Shown here in pieces: positions 1-10,828 of a stretch of DNA of 64,000 bases. The notes below the pieces were generated by a model, which made no database searches, was not told the origin of the DNA, and saw only the letters and a program-made list of their open reading frames with translations. A program made the translations under genes and the position numbers. Position 1 is the first letter of the stretch. Each line of letters starts with the position of its first letter. This DNA is from Garcia nutans (lineage: Eukaryota > Streptophyta > Magnoliopsida > Malpighiales > Euphorbiaceae), in NCBI GenBank assembly GCA_947685225.1, contig CANTUV010000009.1, positions 6,634,001-6,698,000 on the forward strand. Reading direction: 5' to 3'.

Positions 1-271
1 CATCCAATACTCCGGTCGAAATTCTCAAAGGTCCGATTGGACATTCTGAGGTACGGTGAGAATTTGAGAGTACTTTCCACTGTGAATCTTTGCTCAATTT
101 AACATGTAAGGTCCGGTTGATGGTCCGATCGAAATTTTCATAAATTCTTTAAAAAATTAACTTCCTACAAATTATAACTTAATACAAATATTAGCTTAGT
201 TCAATTTGATTGCCTAAGATCAAATATAGAGTAATTGGACTGTCAGTGTTTTTTAATTGACTGATAGTTAT
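1..271. other. Non-coding left edge, no gene seen
   Basis: AT-rich sequence with a short GGTCCG-containing phrase that recurs three times within the first 135 bases. No open frame with recognisable protein similarity is visible. It lies directly to the left of the TTGATAT repeat block and may be part of the same MULE remnant, but this is inference. Confidence 0.4.
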
Positions 272-670
272 TGATGTGTGTTGATATTCGATGATATGGG
301 TTGATATGTCTTAATATAGTTTGATATATCTTGATATAGTTTGATATTGGAATACTAAAATATCAAGCATTTGTATTCTATATATTTTTTAGATGTCTTA
401 AATTGTGAAAAAAAATATGGTTTTTTACTGATCTGTGTTGATCTTTGATGTTATGGTTAGATATGTGTTGATTTGGTTTAATATAAGACTACTAAAATAT
501 CAAATATTTGTGTTCTTTATGTTGTTTAGATGTCTTATATACTGAAGAAATGTGATTTTTTTTACTGATTTGTGTTGAACTTCGATGATGTGGGTTGATA
601 TGTCTTGATATAGTTTGATATATCTTGATATGGTTTGACATTGGACTATTAAAATATCAAGCATTTTTTC
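272..670. repeat. Tandem repeat of about 140 bp built from TTGATAT heptamers
   Basis: Three imperfect units begin near 272, 429 and 567. Each starts with TGAT(G/C/T)TGTGTTGAT, runs through clusters of TTGATAT and continues with an AATATCAAGCATTTGT-type phrase; the first two units end in a T-rich stretch before TTTTTTAC, while the third is cut off earlier. The unit length is about 140-157 bp. The heptamer is the reverse complement of the ATATCAA unit that forms the arrays at 1445-1880 and 2775-2960, so this block and those arrays are in opposite orientation. It lies just left of the Ulp1-like fragment. Confidence 0.65.
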
Positions 671-1033
671 ATCGAGAGGCCAGAATTAGAGAATTATAAG
701 GGCTACAAATTAAATATCAAGTATGAGAATCATGCTTGCCCACAACAAGAGAGTTAATGTATCATATTATGATTTCTTAATTGCTATATATATATATATT
801 AAATCAATTTTTTAATACTTAAACGTTATTGTAGAATGGATTGTAGGATATTCGTTGCCAAGTTCATCGAGCATTTTATGACGAAAGGCCTAAATTTTCA
901 ACATTGCACACAACAGCTTATGGACAGAATCAGATGCAACACAATAGTTTATCTATGGGTTCATGCTTCAAACAAGAGAAAGGGTGCCTATTATAGTGAG
1001 GATGACAATGACGATGTCGAGTGTTTTTTGTGA
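671..1033 (+). pseudogene. Ulp1-like (C48) cysteine protease C-terminal fragment, MULE-associated
   Basis: The open frame at 836-1033 (65 codons) starts with MDCRIFVAKFIEHF. This matches the end of the Ulp1/SENP catalytic domain, where the DCG-[IV]-F-V motif carries the catalytic cysteine. Here the Cys is kept and the following Gly is Arg. Upstream, 671-760 reads as YKGYKLNIKYENHAC, a plausible preceding exon, but no clean splice junction joins the two. The TTATTGTAG before 836 could be a splice acceptor. The His and Asp parts of the active site were not found. Ulp1 domains are often carried by plant MULE and CACTA transposons, and a MULE transposase tail lies 1 kb to the right on the other strand, so this is probably transposon cargo and not a host SUMO protease. 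Confidence 0.6.
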
Positions 1034-1444
1034 GCCACTAAGGATGTCAAAATTTAGATTGTGAATATGTACATTTGTTAATTTAGATGCTGAATTATAT
1101 AAATCATAATTCTAATTTATTATTCATTTATATGTTCAATCATATAGTTGATCTATGTGCTGCGAATTTTTTGGGTGTGTGTTTGTTATAGTGTTAGATG
1201 TATGTATGTGTTACATGGTGAATAGATATACTTTGAATAAATATTGATATTAGAAATGGGATTGATATATTACAGGTTGAGGAAAGTTATTGATTCAGAT
1301 GTTCAGTTTTTTTTTTTAGTATTTAATTACTATTCACAGGTTGCTTTGGATGGATAGATACTGTATAATTTATTAGGTAGATATTTTACAGGTTGAACTG
1401 TTTGTGTGATTGTTGAGCATCATACAATTTGTAGTAATTAAGAT
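1034..1444. other. Intergenic spacer inside MULE remnant
   Basis: AT-rich sequence between the Ulp1-like fragment and the ATATCAA array. No gene, RNA or repeat structure was recognised. Confidence 0.4.
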
Positions 1445-1880
1445 TTTAAACATATCAATCCATACATATAATCCCATATCAACACATATCAATACATATA
1501 ATCCCATATCACTTGTGTAATAACTCATATCAAGTAATATCAATACATATCATCCCATATCATTTGTTTAATAACTATTTTCTATCCATATCAAGACATA
1601 TAATCTCATATCAAGACATATAATCCCATATCAACACATATCAATATATATCATCCCATATCAATACATATCATCTCATATCAATATATATCAATACATA
1701 TCATCTTATATCACTTGTATAATAACTCATATCAATTAATATCAATATATATCATCCCATATCACTTGTTTAATAACTATTATCTATCCATATCAAGACA
1801 TATCATCCCATATCACTTGTATAATAACTATCATCTATCCATATCAACATATATCAAGATTTCAACAATCTATTGTCATA
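1445..1880. repeat. ATATCAA minisatellite array
   Basis: Dense array of 10-12 bp units of the form CATATCAANA, interspersed with CATATAATCC and CATATCATCCC variants. A higher-order block, ATCACTTGT(A/T)TAATAACT followed by a run of CATATCAA units, occurs at least four times. The 78-codon open frame at 1715-1951 is only the translation of this repeat and is not treated as a gene. Its orientation is opposite to the TTGATAT block at 272-670. Confidence 0.8.
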
Positions 1881-2007
1881 GCAATCCAATAATATCCAAC
1901 ATTGACATAACAATTCAATACCCTATCATACAAGCCAACAACATTCACTAATTAGTTGTTGAATATTTTATGAATACAACAAATGATACAACATATTATT
2001 TTATATT

Positions 2008-2693
2008 TTAACACTCGTTGATCCTAAGATAAGCTTCATATGTACTATTTCTAACAACTATAAGAGCATGCACACACGAGAGATTATCTAATTGGAACTT
2101 CCTATAACAACAAGTTCTCAGAGACATATCGACAATATAATTTTTATTTACATCCTTAACGTCGTATTTGTTGTTGTTAGAAGGCACCACCTGCAAAATA
2201 GCATTAATAAGGTTATATGATAATATCATAATTAATGAAAAATGAGGAAGAATAAATAAAGAACTTACATTCATTTTTTGTACTATCATCATTCTCTTTC
2301 TCAATTTTTTTCAACATCCGTTGCCATGTTATCTATGGACTCTTCTGCTTTGTTTCATTGTTCATAAAACCATCTTTGACATATCTTTCTAACCTCGTCG
2401 ACAAATGCAGTAATTAGAAGCTCTCGAGCCTTTACAAGCGCAGCATTAACTAATTCAGAAATATTTGTCATCATAATGTTATACCTCCTTGTATGCATAT
2501 GAGGTCGCATCCACCTATTAAGCCCAACACATACTAGATATTCTTGGGCACCAAGAACAAAAATACAAAAACTACCAAAAAGTGTGGTGAAATAGCTTAT
2601 TTTGTAGGCTTTAGCTGTTTTGCAGTAGAGCTTCTCAAGATCCTTGGTTATATGTTTAAATTTGCATTTCAAGTTGTTTAATAAGTGATACAT
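2008..2693 (-). pseudogene. MULE (mudrA-like) transposase, C-terminal remnant with SWIM finger
   Basis: Two open stretches on the minus strand belong to one MuDR-type transposase tail. The upstream piece (2355-2693) contains RYNIMMTNISELVNAAL and ends RWFYEQ, the conserved segment before the SWIM domain. The downstream piece (2008-2304) contains KNYIVDMSLRTCCYRKFQLDNLSCVHAL, the SWIM zinc finger; the second Cys of the CxC pair appears to be Tyr. An intron of about 75 bp with GTAAGTT and TTGCAG ends is visible near 2194-2270. A TGA separates the two pieces, and the DDE catalytic part is absent, so the gene is a non-functional fragment. It ends close to the ATATCAA array. Confidence 0.72.
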
Positions 2694-2774
2694 GCAAATC
2701 TCATGGAATGCATTTAACCCATATCAACATGTTTAAATTTCCTTTCTTTCTCACATCATAATCTATAAAAACCA

Positions 2775-2960
2775 TAACAAACTTAAAACAACCCATATCA
2801 ACCCATATCAACCTATATCAACACATATCAACACATATCAACTCATATCAACTCATAAATACAGACTCAATAAATGTTTAACACTTAAACAACATACAAA
2901 AAAAAATGATTCAATCTTAAATAATCACATTAATTCATATCAACACATATCAACCTATAA
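2775..2960. repeat. Second ATATCAA minisatellite array
   Basis: At least nine units of CATATCAACC or CATATCAACA in the same orientation as the array at 1445-1880. Together the two arrays flank the MULE transposase remnant, which suggests they are internal or subterminal repeats of that element. Confidence 0.7.
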
Positions 2961-4154
2961 TTATATACTTCTTAACTGTTTAAAACACCTAAAAACACAT
3001 TCAAAAAAGAAAAATACTTAAACTATATAAAGAACAAAAAACTTAACTCGCACTTAAAACCGTATCAACATACACATACACACAATTAATCTATAACAAT
3101 CTATATTATTCTATAACAAAACATGACAGTTCATAATAATCCAACGATATCCATTCAAACTCTGCAAAGCTTCATGCATTAAAATAAAGAAAGAAAGGAA
3201 TAATAGAGAAATATGAGGATTTAAGAGCTATAATATCGTAAGACTAAAATAAAATAAAATAAATTCTCTTAAAGTTTATTATAACATCATTTTCCAAACC
3301 CCAAAATATAAGCATACGTACATTTTTCATATTTCATTATATTTGCTCAAATTGAGTTTTTATTCACAAAATAAAACTCATATACATAGCTAAAAAAAGA
3401 TAAAGTTTACTGATTTCAATTGATGACAGTGCAGATCGAGTCACCACAAAAGAAAGAAGAGATGGTTTCGCAAGAAGAAATGAGAGCAAAAGAAAAATAG
3501 AGAGAACTAGTATGTCAAACAAAGCAAAGAAAAACTTGAAATCGTATGTAAAAATAGAGAGAAAGAAACGGGCTAAGGGACACGATCTAAGAGAGAGAGA
3601 GAGAGAGAAGCTTACTGTGAAAATAGAGAGAAAGAAATGGGACACGAACTAAGGGAAAGAGAAAGAGAGAGAAAGAGAGAAGCTTACTGTCAATTTTTTT
3701 TTGGTAAGATCAAAAGGTAATTTTATAAAAAATAGTCTATTTAATGTGACTGAAGTCTAAAATTTAACAGTGATATGTGAATGGGTATTTATTTGGTTCA
3801 TTTCTTTTTTTTTTTTTCTTTTCACAATCTATTAATAATAAATTCACTAGATCCTTATTAATTTTATTTTTAGTTGTACAAGATTAAAAAAATTGTATTA
3901 TAGGGTTTAACGGCAGAGAAAAAAATAAAAGAGAGTGAAAAAAGGTCAAAGGTAAAAGCATTAAAAGATATAAATGTCCTAATCGGTCCATCTAAGGTTA
4001 ATGAAGTTCACCATTAGTTTTATACTTTGTCGTGGCATTTTTCTGGCAATTTTCCAAGTTAGTCTTTTAATTTTAAATTTTCTAAAAACTATATCATTTA
4101 GAGGAGTAAACCATATAAAAACACCAAAAATCCATTTAATTTAGTTTAGTTTAG
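2961..4154. other. Gene-free AT-rich stretch with purine-rich tract
   Basis: No gene was recognised. A purine-rich tract at about 3470-3690 contains a (GA)n run at 3592-3610. A phrase of about 40 bp, which includes AAGCTTACTGTGAAAATAGAGAG, recurs imperfectly there. The open frames in this tract are low-complexity (Phe/Leu/Ser) translations of purine runs. The remainder is plain AT-rich sequence up to the left edge of the LPP duplication at about 4155. Confidence 0.5.
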
Positions 4155-5415
4155 ATTCAGTTAAAACCAAATAAGCATCCCTAGCCGTTTAGATGGCAAA
4201 TGAGCAACGCAATATTCAACATAGAAATTCATATTATTAATTAGCAAGCCAATTGCGAATCACATACACAATAAAGTATAGGGAGAAAGCAGTAGCTCCG
4301 TGAACAACAATTGTACGAACTTACCAAAAAGAAATAAAAGTTTGCAGCACAATGCCATTCCACAACCAAAACCCCAAAACAGAGAAATGGAGCCAACAGC
4401 AGCACCGACAATCACTTGGCTAATTGTATGAAATCGTTGCAAAACTCGTAGCCATGACTGCGAAAACAGATGAAAGTGAGAGATCACAAACTGCCCATTT
4501 TAGTTTCTTACAAATCTTCATATCCAATCAGTAGACAACTTAAAGCAGAATCAATTACCACACAAACAACGACCTTTCATAAATTGTTATTAAATCATAG
4601 ATAGAAAGTTTTAGCTGGGTCACATAAGAAAGAAACCCCAGATTACGTAAACTTGTAAATTGGTACTAATTAAATTGTATGAAATTGTTGCAACTACAAA
4701 GTCAATAACAGATAAAGATAACTGAACTCCTTATTTTAGTTTCCTCAAGTCTTCGTATCCAGTCTTTGATCTAGGCATTCCATTTTCTAAACCAGTGGAC
4801 AAAAGCAAAATCATTTCATATTATATGCAAACTACATTTTGTAAACCAGCCTGAAATTATAGACACAAGTTCCAAAGTCTTATATTGTATTAAGCTCCGA
4901 TAATCTAGCCTATATTAGTTTGATTCCTGAAGTTCATAACAAAGTTGATGACCTCAGATTAGTTTGCACGCTCTGTTTGTTTTGCATTCAGTTTAATATT
5001 CACAAAGATGTCGAATACTGCATTTTGTTGATCAATGTTTTTTTTCCCTGAAAATGATCCCCATTATCATATGCTACTTTATACTACATTTAGCTACAGG
5101 AAGAGTCGCAGCATGATACTTACAAGATATGTACCGCATGCCAAGGCAAGTGCACTTATGATCAATGTAGATGCATTTGTTCCAAGTCTTCCCAAAACTG
5201 CCACAAAGCAGCACAAAAATAGCAGTAAGAACCACTTGTTAGTAATGGAAATATCACATTGACAATTAAATAAGAAGAACTCAATAGCTAAATAGAATTT
5301 TTCACCAAGGCCTGAAAATAGATACATAAATAGAGAACATGTGTAACAACAAACTAAGCAATCGTGTGGGTTAGAAGAAATATGAGTCTAAAATATTTTG
5401 CAAGAATGTATTTTT

Positions 5416-7035
5416 TGTTAGGTTTTATTCAAAAATATAAACACAACGGAAATATGAAATTAAATAAATTTCTTCCAACATGGATCTCGTTCAAACGTTT
5501 AAGGCAATAATCAATAGACAATAATAATATATTTGTGTTAATTCTTCAAGAATAGATCAAAAACTGCTCTTCGTGGTTGGGTTGTCACAAACCACCAACT
5601 TTCTAATTTTCCGATCTCTAACAGTATCCACACGAATTGACGATTGAAAAACTCTAAAGCTAATTTTAGAGAATTAAGAAGTAAGAGAAATCTTTGAGTG
5701 CTAGCTCTAAAAATTCTCTCTGTAAACCCTTTTTGGTGGCTCAACTCTTTAGGCTTTCTATAAAAGCCTATTTATAAAAAAAAATAGGTTAATTTTAATT
5801 AATTATATTTATTTATACAACCCCTTAAAATAAATAAATTATTCCAATAAGCTTTAGACAATTTTCAATTAAGTTTTTACTTAATATTTTAGGTTAAATT
5901 GTAGTCCCTATAAATTACAATTTTAACCTTATGTCATAAAACTTATTTACAATCAAGTCATACTTGATTAAACTTCTCATTTATTTTCTCACATCAATTT
6001 TTATGTGTGTGACTCATTAGGTTTTAAATATGTTGGCAAAAAAGATTTTAAATATGTTGGCAACAAATATAATTAATTTATTAATCTATATTTGAAGGAT
6101 AAGAACATTGTCTAGCAACATGTAAAGACTACCCAAATATTTGAAATGTCAATAGTGGTTTGACTTAACCATTCAGCGCATGATTTCTCAGTATAACTAA
6201 TATCCCTTCATCAATAATATTCCGATTTAATAATTTAAGCATGAAATGTGTCTACTATATTAAATCATATTAATTTTCTTGCCATTAGCTATTGATTGCT
6301 TGAATGAAATTTCAAATTCAATTTGCTAATTTCATTCTACCTTGCGCAAGAATTTTATGATCAATGCTAACAAAAATAATTAAAACATTTTTCCTAATTT
6401 ACCAAGGGTGATGAATCCCATCTCAACCACATAAGCATATTCATATAGTTTCTACTATATCCAATTTATCTTCATTTATTACCCATGAACTGAGTAATGT
6501 GTAAGATATATCAAAACATAACAGTCCTTATATAAGATAACTTAGTGACTTCAAATCAAATGATTACTTACACAACCATCACTTGAGCATTCCATAGGCA
6601 CAAATAACTCTTCATATGGAATTCTCAGGTGGGTCAGTTCATTGCACTTGTTTATATTACAAGCACCTACGTATTAGTTTCAAATATTCAATATATCTCA
6701 GCTTATGAAAACAACTGCTTCCTTTCATAAAGGAAAGAACATAATATGTACTAGTCTCAACATCTCTAATCATTGTCCATAATGAGAAGAGCATCAACTA
6801 GGAATATTTAGAGACATTATTTTTAATGCAAATAAGAATCTCATAATTATAACGATATTATAATTTTCTTTGTAAAATAATATAGTCTTATGGACTTTAT
6901 CTTTACTCTAAATTCCTTCAATAGAATATTAAAGATAAATAAATGCCTTTATTAATTTATGAAACATCTATAAATACATAAAATATAATGTCAATATATA
7001 TAACCAATAATTGACTATAGGACAAAAAACTAGCA
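5416..7035 (-). mobile_element. Solo LTR (1,620 bp) with TTTTT target duplication
   Basis: The intact LPP gene has uninterrupted sequence at the matching place in intron 2 (near 57207-57224), so this is a clean insertion. Read on the minus strand, the element starts TGCTAG and ends CTAACA, giving TG...CA ends with a near-perfect 6-bp inverted repeat. It is flanked by TTTTT at 5411-5415 and again at 7036-7040, while the empty site has a single TTTTT. There is no internal coding region or second LTR. A TATA box, TATAAATAGG, lies at 5767-5776 on the minus strand. The superfamily cannot be assigned from the LTR alone. The empty-site comparison makes the boundaries secure. Confidence 0.9.
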
Positions 7036-7144
7036 TTTTTCCATTTTCTTTAGCAAACAATTGGATAAATAAATCACTCTTCAGGAGGAAACGAGATACC
7101 ATTGCAACAAATCCAAGAATATGACTTTATTTCATTTTTAATAA

Positions 7145-7405
7145 AATACTACAATGATGTTGTTACTTCACTTCAGGGATATATATAGTTTATTTTATTT
7201 TATAAGATAATCTCAGTCATTTAATTATACAGAATGACCATTTAAAATATATTACAATAATTAAGAGTAAAATTAAAAAGTAAAAAAATATGCAATAAGT
7301 GAGTATCAAGACCATATATAATTTTGACATTATATGAAGTATAATTGAGTGCTAAGATAAATTAATAGATAGATTATATAGTCATAGCAATCGAACAAGC
7401 CAAAA
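7145..7405. other. Unrelated AT-rich filler replacing LPP exon 2 core
   Basis: Similarity to the intact LPP copy stops near 7145 and resumes near 7410. The intact copy has about 415 bp here, including most of exon 2; this copy has about 260 bp of unrelated AT-rich sequence. It marks a deletion with filler, or a later insertion that removed the exon. Confidence 0.6.
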
Positions 7406-8225
7406 TAAAATCATACCCCCAAAGAAGAACAGCAACAAAATAAGCAAGTACAAGCCAATTTGGTCTGTGCAGACAAAGTTAAATCACCAATATCATGAGA
7501 ATTTATTTTATCTGAATTTTGAGTGAGAAGTCAAAATTAAATACCAGATAGTATAAGTTTTTGTCTCTTCCCCAGTAGCACTCGGTGATGTACATGTTCT
7601 GCCCAAATAGTATAAGTTTCATGATTATTGCCTTTTGAATTCAAGTGCTAAGTGCCCAAATCCCATTTGTTCCATAATTACATCTTCTAGATATCATATA
7701 TCCACAGTTGTTGACAAGAAAATAACGAATGAGCCGATGAAATTGAAGTAGGAAAAAAAAAACAAAAGAGAGAGAAATAGAGAGATAAAAACAAACCAAA
7801 CGATTGAGAGTGGCTTCAAAATTCTCAGCCATTATTTCCTAACGAAATCCAGTAGAGTCCTTCACAAAAGCTTCGTATTGAGAACTGACGTTTTTCTCAG
7901 CATCTCCACTTCTAATTGCAGACGTTTTGACAAATTTAGTCTTTGACATAGCAATCTTAAACCTACCAAAAAGGACCGTTCCTGAAGCCGCTAATGGGAA
8001 ACAACAAATGGGTTTCGAAGTATCACGCTTGAAAGGAGCAGAGAATGTGAGTTTTAAAGTGGGTTGGTGGAAAAGAGACATTTTTGCTGCCATTTTCTCC
8101 AGTATTGGACCATAATCAAACATCTGAGAATCCCACCTTTTATTAATATTCCGGTGAACCATTGAACATTGAGTAGGTGAAACATTGAATCCTAACTTTC
8201 AACTTGCAACAATTTTCAGTGTTTC

Positions 8226-8599
8226 AAATAATAAATAAAAACATTATCTTATATATTACATATTAATTTATTAATTTATATAATTAAAATTTTTCAATAT
8301 TATATATAAAAAATATATAATAAAAATTACTTCACATATTTTAAATTTTAAGTAAATCTTAGTTATTTTATATATATAATACAAAGAAATAATGATACTA
8401 TATATGATAAAATTATCAACAGGATTTTAAATTTTTATTTTTATGCTTTGATTTAGTATATAATTAGATATAATATCTAGCCACTAAATATTGATATTCA
8501 AACAACAAACTATATCTATTCTATAATCTAAATTAATATTCATTATATAGTTTCTCGCCATATGTTTCACTCTAATTTTATCACGCATCATATGTTTTT
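8226..8599. other. AT-rich spacer, no gene
   Basis: Very AT-rich sequence beyond the right edge of the LPP duplication. No gene or RNA was recognised. Confidence 0.4.
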
Positions 8600-9165
8600 T
8601 CTTTATTTATTAAATTAAAAATTTTAATATTAATCTTCATATTTAAATTAAATTTCTATATAGTACATTAAAAATATTATGTTAATCTTTATGTTTAAAT
8701 TAAATTTATATTATTAAATTAAAAATTTCATGACAATTTTCATGTTGAAATTAAATTTCTATTTATAAAATTAAAAAAATTTTCATAACGATTTTTACAT
8801 TTAAATTAAATTTTTTATTTATTAAATTTCATGATAATATTCATATTTAAATTAAATTTTATTTATTAAATTAAAAAATTTTATGATAATTTTCATATTT
8901 AAATTCAATATCTATTTATTGAATTAAAAATATTTATGTTAATCTTCATGTTTAAATTAAGTTTCTATTAATCTTCATATATAAATTAAAATATTTTTGA
9001 ATGATAATATTAATACTTTAATAAAATTTTTATTTTTTAAATTAAAAAATTTCATGATAATTTTCATGTGTAAATTAAATTTCTATTTATTAATTTAAAA
9101 ATTTTTCATAATAATCTTCATGCATGTATAAATTAAATTTCTATTTATTAAATTTATATGCTTCT
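8600..9165. repeat. AT-rich minisatellite, unit about 57-65 bp
   Basis: About nine imperfect units of the pattern TTTCTATTTATTAAATTAAA, then a run of A/T, then TTCATGATAATTTTCATGT or TTTATGTTAATCTTCATGT. Units differ mainly in the length of A and T runs. There is no coding potential. Confidence 0.7.
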
Positions 9166-9776
9166 AACTTTTGTTTTTTTTTTTGGATTAAGTTGAAATG
9201 CTTTTAATCAAGTTTGGATATGGATTTTCTATTTTGCTATGAGTTGTGATTTGGTTTATCTTTGAACTCATAAATTTCAATTTTTCCATATTTGTTTAGA
9301 GTTTAGGATTGTAATTAGTTTTGTATTGATTAGCTCTCAATTTTTCTCATTTTTAATTTCTGATTTTTTTTTAAATTTCTGCATTTTCTATTTATAATTT
9401 TGCATGCGTTTCTGAAGTTGGATTTTCCTGGTCTTGATTTTTTTGGTTTCTGAAATTGGATTTGTTGAGTTTAGTGGGTGCCGATTATTGAAACAAATTT
9501 ATGGATGCTGATTTTTTTAGCAAGTTTTCTGATTTAACCTCTTTTTTAGATATTTTCCAGATGTTGCAACGTTAGATTTTGTTGGTTGAAGTTTTAATAT
9601 TTAAATTTTATATTACCGTTGGGTTTTGCTGTGTATTATTAGAGTTGAAAAATGAGTTGCTTTTTTTTTTTTACTTTGTTGTTTTTATTAGTTGAAAAAG
9701 ATTGTTGTACGTGTGTTGAAAATGGGTTTTGAGTTGAAATTTTGTATGTTATAATTGTGTTGGATTTGTAATTAAC
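9166..9776. other. T-rich spacer, no gene
   Basis: T-rich sequence on the plus strand, with phrases such as TTTCTGAAATTGGATTTGTTGAG that read poorly as protein. No gene was recognised. Confidence 0.35.
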
Positions 9777-10160
9777 CACTAAAAATTTCACATTTTGCAA
9801 TTGAATTTTAATAATGAATTTGCAACGATTTTGTATGGAAAAATATATAAAAATATATTTTTTTAAATTACAACAAATTTTTACAACAGAAGAATACGTT
9901 GCAAAATTTGCAACGAATTAGTAACTGTCTTCATAATAAATTTGCAACAAAATTTTACAACGGAAGTATTTCAATTGCAAAATAAGGCGCGAAATTTTAG
10001 CCAAAATTTTGCAAGAGAATTTGCAACCAATTTGATCTGTTGCAAGATTTGCAAAGGATTTTGCAATGGAATTTGCTTGTTGCAAATTTTACAACGGCAC
10101 TTTTTCGTTGCAAAATTATTTAAAAAAATATAAAATTATGTTTGCAACGAATTTTTGGGT
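9777..10160 (+). mobile_element. Probable CACTA-type transposon left end with TTGCAAC subterminal repeats
   Basis: Begins CACTAAAAATTTC, close to the CACTACAAAAATTT-type termini of plant CACTA elements but lacking an AC. It is followed by more than ten copies of TTGCAAC or TTGCAACGAATTT in both orientations, a subterminal repeat pattern typical of En/Spm-like elements. The 63-codon open frame at 9942-10133 is a translation of these repeats. A related, opposite-facing terminus lies at 29340-29622. The three bases outside the two termini (AAC and GAT) do not match, so whether they belong to one element is unproven. Confidence 0.55.
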
Positions 10161-10828
10161 CTCTGCAAAATTTGAAATAATATTAATAAAAATAGTATTA
10201 TGAGAATATAATAATAATTTAACAAAATTATTTAAAATTAAATAATTTTGATATTATCAAAATAAATAAATACATAGAAATATATAATAAATAAAATATA
10301 ACAATTTATATAAAAAATATAAAAAGCAGAATTTATCTGTCTTTTAATTATTTAATTATTAATTACTAAGTAAAAAATTTTAAGAAAAATGGAAATAGAT
10401 TAAAAAATAAAACAGAAAAAATATATGTTCAAAATATATAGAATGATGCCCTTTTTAGCTTTTTCTAATCTAACAATTTCACAAAGTCATATTTAATATT
10501 AGAGTTGAGTATATATCTTAAAAATATTATAATCGATGTGGATAATTTAATCGATTTTAATAGATATTAATTAAATATTTTAAAATTAAATTAATATTTA
10601 ACATATTTTATGTGAATAATTGCTATTATTATTATTAATTATAGCAATTCATTCTTAATAAAATTATTTATTATAATAATCTTAATAGTTTTTAATGAAA
10701 ATGATGAATATGATTATTAATATTAATTAATACTATTTGTGATAGTGAAAACAAATAATATTGATATATACATATTACCAAAATATTTTTATAATATTCA
10801 TTTATAAACTACAAAACTACTTTATTAA

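Larger units (their letters stand above)
4237..8093 (-). pseudogene. Dead copy of chloroplast lipid phosphate phosphatase (LPP epsilon type)
   Basis: This is a degraded duplicate of the gene at 56115-59039. Exon 1 (7797-8093) reads MAAKMSLFHQPTLKL..., a transit-peptide-like start, but a TAG at 7839-7841 replaces a Ser codon of the intact copy. Only the first ~55 bp of exon 2 survives (about 7410-7464), with a 1-bp insertion. The part encoding the KRxxNQQRP and PSSHAQS motifs is gone. Exon 3 (5124-5197) is intact with good splice sites. Exon 4 (4237-4457) keeps the RVLQRFHTISQVIVGAAVG segment but has a 1-bp deletion shortly after it and a TAA where the intact copy has Trp. A 1,620-bp solo LTR sits in intron 2. 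Similarity to the intact copy extends from about 4155 to about 8225. It cannot make an active phosphatase. Confidence 0.9.

Noticed and set aside
1715..1951. 78-codon frame rich in Ile, Ser and Tyr
   Set aside because: It is a translation of the ATATCAA minisatellite.
1445..2960. CRISPR-like array
   Set aside because: Units are only 10-12 bp, directly adjacent and without unique spacers, and the context is a plant nuclear genome.
5035..5262. Plus-strand open frame of 75 codons over LPP exon 3
   Set aside because: It is antisense to the exon. The matching plus-strand frame at 56838-57077 is similar only because the two LPP copies are similar.
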